A DNA stretch of 64,000 nucleotides from Erythrobacter litoralis. Lineage in GTDB: Bacteria > Pseudomonadota > Alphaproteobacteria > Sphingomonadales > Sphingomonadaceae. Under the pieces are notes generated by a model. It saw only the letters and a list, made by a program, of their open reading frames with translations, was not told where the DNA came from and searched no databases. The position numbers were made by a program, and so were the translations under genes. This document shows positions 60,338 to 64,000 of this stretch, piece by piece (position 1 is the stretch's first letter; the number at the start of each line of letters is the position of its first letter). The stretch is taken from positions 16,991 through 80,990 of the forward strand of contig NZ_SOSI01000009.1 of NCBI RefSeq assembly GCF_029760855.1, read 5' to 3'.

Positions 60338-61255
60338 GTGACGATGTCGAACAGCCCGATCCAGCGCGAGGGAAAGACCGCCGAGTGGTCCGTTGCGAAA
60401 CGGTGCATCAATTGCATGGCATCGCGCTCGGTCGCCCCCGACCTGCTTATCGAAAGAAACGGTCAATCGGTCTTTGCCAAGCAGCCCGAAATCCCGGCGG
60501 AGTTGGAGGCGGCATGGAAAGCAGCGCAGCTGTGTCCGGTTGGCGCCGTCAGACCGCCCCCAGACACGCCCAAACCGGGAGCGCTATTTCCTGAAGAGAT
60601 CGCGGGATATTTCCGCATGGGCCACAATACGAGGGGCTCCTATGGCGCCCATTCCTATTTCGGTCATGCGGGCGCGATCAATTTCCTCGTCGACGGACCG
60701 GGATGGTCGATCCAGCTCGCACAATGGATGAAGGACCGCGGCGGTCTCGATCATGTGCTCCTGACCCATCGCGACGATATCGGCGACAGCAAACGCTACG
60801 CCGAGCATTTCGACGCCGATGTGTGGATCCACGAGGCGGATGCCGATGCCGCACCCTTCGCTAACCGAATTATCCGCGACGATGATCTCGCCTCGCCCGA
60901 TTCCGCAATAAGGATCATTCCGGTTCCGGGTCACACACGCGGGAGTGTCGTTTATCTGACTAACGGAAATACTCTTTTTACGGGCGATACCCTCGCTTGG
61001 GATCATCGCAAAGAGCAGCTGCGTGGATACAGGCGCTACTGTCGGTTCGACTGGAACCGACAGATTGCATCAATCACATCCCTGCGGGATCTGGGCTTCA
61101 CACGAGTTTTCGCTGGCCACGGCGGTAGCATCGACTTGCCGGTCTCGGAAATGGTTCGGCATGTCGACAGGCTTCTCGACCGTGAAAGCGCTGCGTGGTG
61201 CATCGACCGGCGAGGCGCGGGCCACGAACATACGACAGCTGATGTTCGCAACTAA
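60338..61255 (+). CDS. MBL-fold metallo-hydrolase with N-terminal ferredoxin-like segment
   Basis: A 305-residue protein. The first 75 residues resemble a small ferredoxin-type domain (CINCMASRSVAP and AAQLCPVGAV) with three cysteines. The rest is a metallo-beta-lactamase fold with LTHRDDIGDSKRYAEHF, PVPGHTRGSVVYL, LFTGDTLAWD and FAGHGGSIDL; the first metal motif deviates from HxHxDH. This fused form is seen in many bacteria and its substrate is unknown. GTG at 60338 follows AGAAGG; ATG at 60344 is an alternative. It is coupled to the SDR gene by 16 bp. Confidence 0.82.
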   Translation: MTMSNSPIQREGKTAEWSVAKRCINCMASRSVAPDLLIERNGQSVFAKQPEIPAELEAAWKAAQLCPVGAVRPPPDTPKPGALFPEEIAGYFRMGHNTRGSYGAHSYFGHAGAINFLVDGPGWSIQLAQWMKDRGGLDHVLLTHRDDIGDSKRYAEHFDADVWIHEADADAAPFANRIIRDDDLASPDSAIRIIPVPGHTRGSVVYLTNGNTLFTGDTLAWDHRKEQLRGYRRYCRFDWNRQIASITSLRDLGFTRVFAGHGGSIDLPVSEMVRHVDRLLDRESAAWCIDRRGAGHEHTTADVRN

Positions 61256-61734
61256 GATTGCAGCTACTACCGGCTTCTAGCTCGAGTATGAACGAACGGC
61301 AGCTTTGCGGGTAGAACGTAGGCTTCGGTAAGTTCCGAAACTGGGGCGCAAAACGGTCACCCCAGGATTGAAAAGGTAGTGCCTCCCCTGCCCCTCGTCG
61401 GTAACTTCTGTTCGAATCCTCAGGCAGGACCCGACCTCTAACGTGGAATTGGGACCTTTTAGAGGTATCTCGCCGTGAAGGGTTTGAACAAGACGCTGCC
61501 CTAGCACCAGAATCTTTTCCTCGGATGGAATTCGCGGGTGAAATATCGCCTGATTCCATCAAAGCCAGAAATACCCGCGCTCTCTTAACTTTCAGATGGA
61601 TTGTCCCGTACTAAAGACGAGTTGAGATTGCGCCGTTACTCAGCAGCGGAGATCGCCTATTAATTGCACGATTTAACGGGGTCATCGCAGATCTCCTGCT
61701 GCTACACCTCGATGGGAAGGCAAACGCCAGAGAG
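61256..61734. other. Intergenic region, possibly a decayed gene on the minus strand
   Basis: About 480 bp. Minus-strand frames carry two unlinked gene-like stretches, VKRARVFLALMESGDISP and, in another frame, LGQRLVQTLHGEIPLKG with LRIRTEVTDEGQGRHYLF. They could be parts of one frameshifted gene; I cannot assign a family with confidence. Confidence 0.35.
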
Positions 61735-62964
61735 CTAGAGCAACTCTTTCAATTGTCGCGAGGTATCGCCTAAGTCTTCCGGGCAGAGGACGGCGCGCGC
61801 TTCGACGAGCTTCCGGCCCTGCACATAGTCTTTCATGGCGTTAACGCAGTCGAGCGCGATCACACGGTCTGCTTTGAGGTAGATCACCGAAAAGCTGCGG
61901 TCGGCCATGCTGCCACGTAGAACCGTTTGATCGTAGCCAATCGAAAGGCCTGCGGTCTGTAATTTTAGATCGAACTGGTTAGACCAGAACCATGGGAGCG
62001 CGGAATACGTCTCGTCCTTGTCACAGATGTGCTTCGCGGCGGTTGCGGCCATATCATTGGCGTTCTGGACCGACTCCAGACGAATGATCGCGCCATCGGC
62101 GAATAAATTTTCGTGCTGTGCACAATCGCCGACGGCGTAGATGTCGGGTAGCGAAGTGCGGCAATATGAGTCTACCCGGACCCCATTCTCGCAAATTGCC
62201 CCGGCATCTGCGAGAGCGTCGATATCGGGCAAAATGCCGATGCCGACTATGACCAGGTCGCATGAGACAAGATCGCCGTCCACAAGGCGGATGCCCGATG
62301 CCCATCCATCGGCCCCCTCAAGCGCGTCGACTGCAGCAGACAGCCTTACATCAACGCCGTGCTTGCGGTGCTCCATTGTGTAGAATTGCGAGACCTGCTC
62401 TCCAGCAACGCGAGCCAGCACCCTGGGGAGAGCTTCGAGCAGTGTAACCTCGTGACCGAGCTTGCGCAGGACAGCGGCAGCTTCAAGGCCGATATAGCCA
62501 CCGCCAATAACACCAACCTTCTTTTGCCCAACGTCCAAAGCGGCCATGATGCGATCAACGTCTGCTTTGGTTCTAACTGCATGGACTCCCCTAAGCTGAG
62601 AGCCTGGGCATCCAAGCTTACGGGGCGATCCGCCTCCCGCCCAGATCAGCTTGCAATACCCCACCGTCTCACCATCAGAAAGTAATACGGTCCTGGCTAC
62701 CGGATCGATGCCTACGATTTCGCAGCCGAGCTCCAGCGCTATCTTCTTTTCGGCCCAAAACTTAGCTGGGCGGAGCTGGATACGCTCGAATTCCTTCTCG
62801 CGGGACATGTACTCTTTCGACAAAGGCGGTCGTTCGTAGGGCAGCACTTCTTCCCGTCCGAAGATGACAATAGTACCTTCGAAGCCATTCTGCCTAAGAC
62901 TGATCGCCGCCTGCGCACCCGCATGACCCGCTCCCACTATCACGACGTCATACTGCTCGGACAT
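61735..62964 (-). CDS. Ferredoxin reductase (rhodocoxin/putidaredoxin reductase type)
   Basis: A 409-residue FAD/NADH enzyme. [19 protein letters not shown] binds [15 protein letters not shown] and the second nucleotide motif [20 protein letters not shown] bind NADH, and [14 protein letters not shown] is the FAD-binding GD motif. The C-terminal reductase domain is present ([15 protein letters not shown]). It passes electrons from NADH to a [2Fe-2S] ferredoxin serving cytochrome P450 or ring-hydroxylating oxygenases; no partner is adjacent. It lies 45 bp downstream of sucD on the same strand. Confidence 0.9.
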   Translation of the reverse strand: MSEQYDVVIVGAGHAGAQAAISLRQNGFEGTIVIFGREEVLPYERPPLSKEYMSREKEFERIQLRPAKFWAEKKIALELGCEIVGIDPVARTVLLSDGETVGYCKLIWAGGGSPRKLGCPGSQLRGVHAVRTKADVDRIMAALDVGQKKVGVIGGGYIGLEAAAVLRKLGHEVTLLEALPRVLARVAGEQVSQFYTMEHRKHGVDVRLSAAVDALEGADGWASGIRLVDGDLVSCDLVIVGIGILPDIDALADAGAICENGVRVDSYCRTSLPDIYAVGDCAQHENLFADGAIIRLESVQNANDMAATAAKHICDKDETYSALPWFWSNQFDLKLQTAGLSIGYDQTVLRGSMADRSFSVIYLKADRVIALDCVNAMKDYVQGRKLVEARAVLCPEDLGDTSRQLKELL

Positions 62965-63009
62965 CCAGTTTCTCCAATTCTCAACAGTGTACGGGACTTC
63001 GATCGTCGG

Positions 63010-63884
<875 letters not shown>

Positions 63885-63900
<16 letters not shown>

Positions 63901-64000
63901 GCTGGCTCCTTGACCCTATTGATCTCGGCCACGATCTTCTTCGCCGCGTCGCCCAGATCGTCGGCGCTAACGATGGGGAGGCCGGAATTCTCTAGGATGT
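63885..64000 (-). CDS. sucC: Succinate-CoA ligase subunit beta, C-terminal fragment
   Basis: The last 38 codons of the beta subunit, entering from the right edge on the minus strand: [20 protein letters not shown] followed by a KKIVAEI-type helix and a TAA at 63885-63887. The pattern [19 protein letters not shown] matches SucC C-termini, and sucD follows in the standard order with a 16-bp overlap. Confidence 0.85.

Overview
The window reads as a chromosomal segment of a high-GC alphaproteobacterium of the Sphingomonadales, most likely the Erythrobacteraceae (Erythrobacter/Qipengyuania/Altererythrobacter). The evidence is indirect: two large TonB-dependent receptors, a LOV-HWE histidine kinase of the type known from Erythrobacter litoralis, sphingomonad-style small recombinase and regulator genes, and a GAAC-N7-GAAC LexA-type box as used in alphaproteobacteria. 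No rRNA, CRISPR array or replication origin was seen.

Left part (1-28.4 kb) looks like densely packed core genome: a tlyA fragment, a lipoprotein, a tiny leader-type reading frame with a perfect Shine-Dalgarno sequence ahead of ilvE, a three-gene type III polyketide synthase operon, nadE, topoisomerase IB, a YghU-like glutathione transferase, tRNA-Gln, a thiolase-like protein, a WecG-type glycosyltransferase and a glutaredoxin/MauE-like membrane protein. A TonB receptor follows. Next comes a complete type I secretion set (TolC, ABC ATPase, HlyD adaptor) with its probable cargo, an RTX metalloprotease. A molybdenum block closes this part: an FdhF/YdeP-type oxidoreductase with mobA, fdhD, moeA and moaA, ending at tRNA-Thr.

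Middle and right (28.4-61.7 kb) has the character of an accessory region: looser spacing, many regulators (three TetR types including one double-domain protein, two LysR, two MarR, one Crp/Fnr, two LuxR-type), pseudogenes, a complete IS1182-like element with a 5-bp target duplication, a frameshifted recombinase and a duplicated VOC segment. Functional groups inside it are a GH15 hydrolase plus a periplasmic glucose-fructose oxidoreductase-like enzyme; a blue-light LOV histidine kinase with its response regulator; a double-TetR regulator, TonB receptor and secreted carboxylesterase; a compact set of small proteins with a membrane-anchored LuxR-type HTH protein, a membrane protein, a RadC-like protein and a pseudo-receiver regulator; and a MarR-controlled SDR plus metallo-hydrolase pair whose SDR seems to start at ATC.

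The right edge (61.7-64 kb) holds a ferredoxin reductase and returns to core metabolism with sucD and the end of sucC, both on the minus strand.
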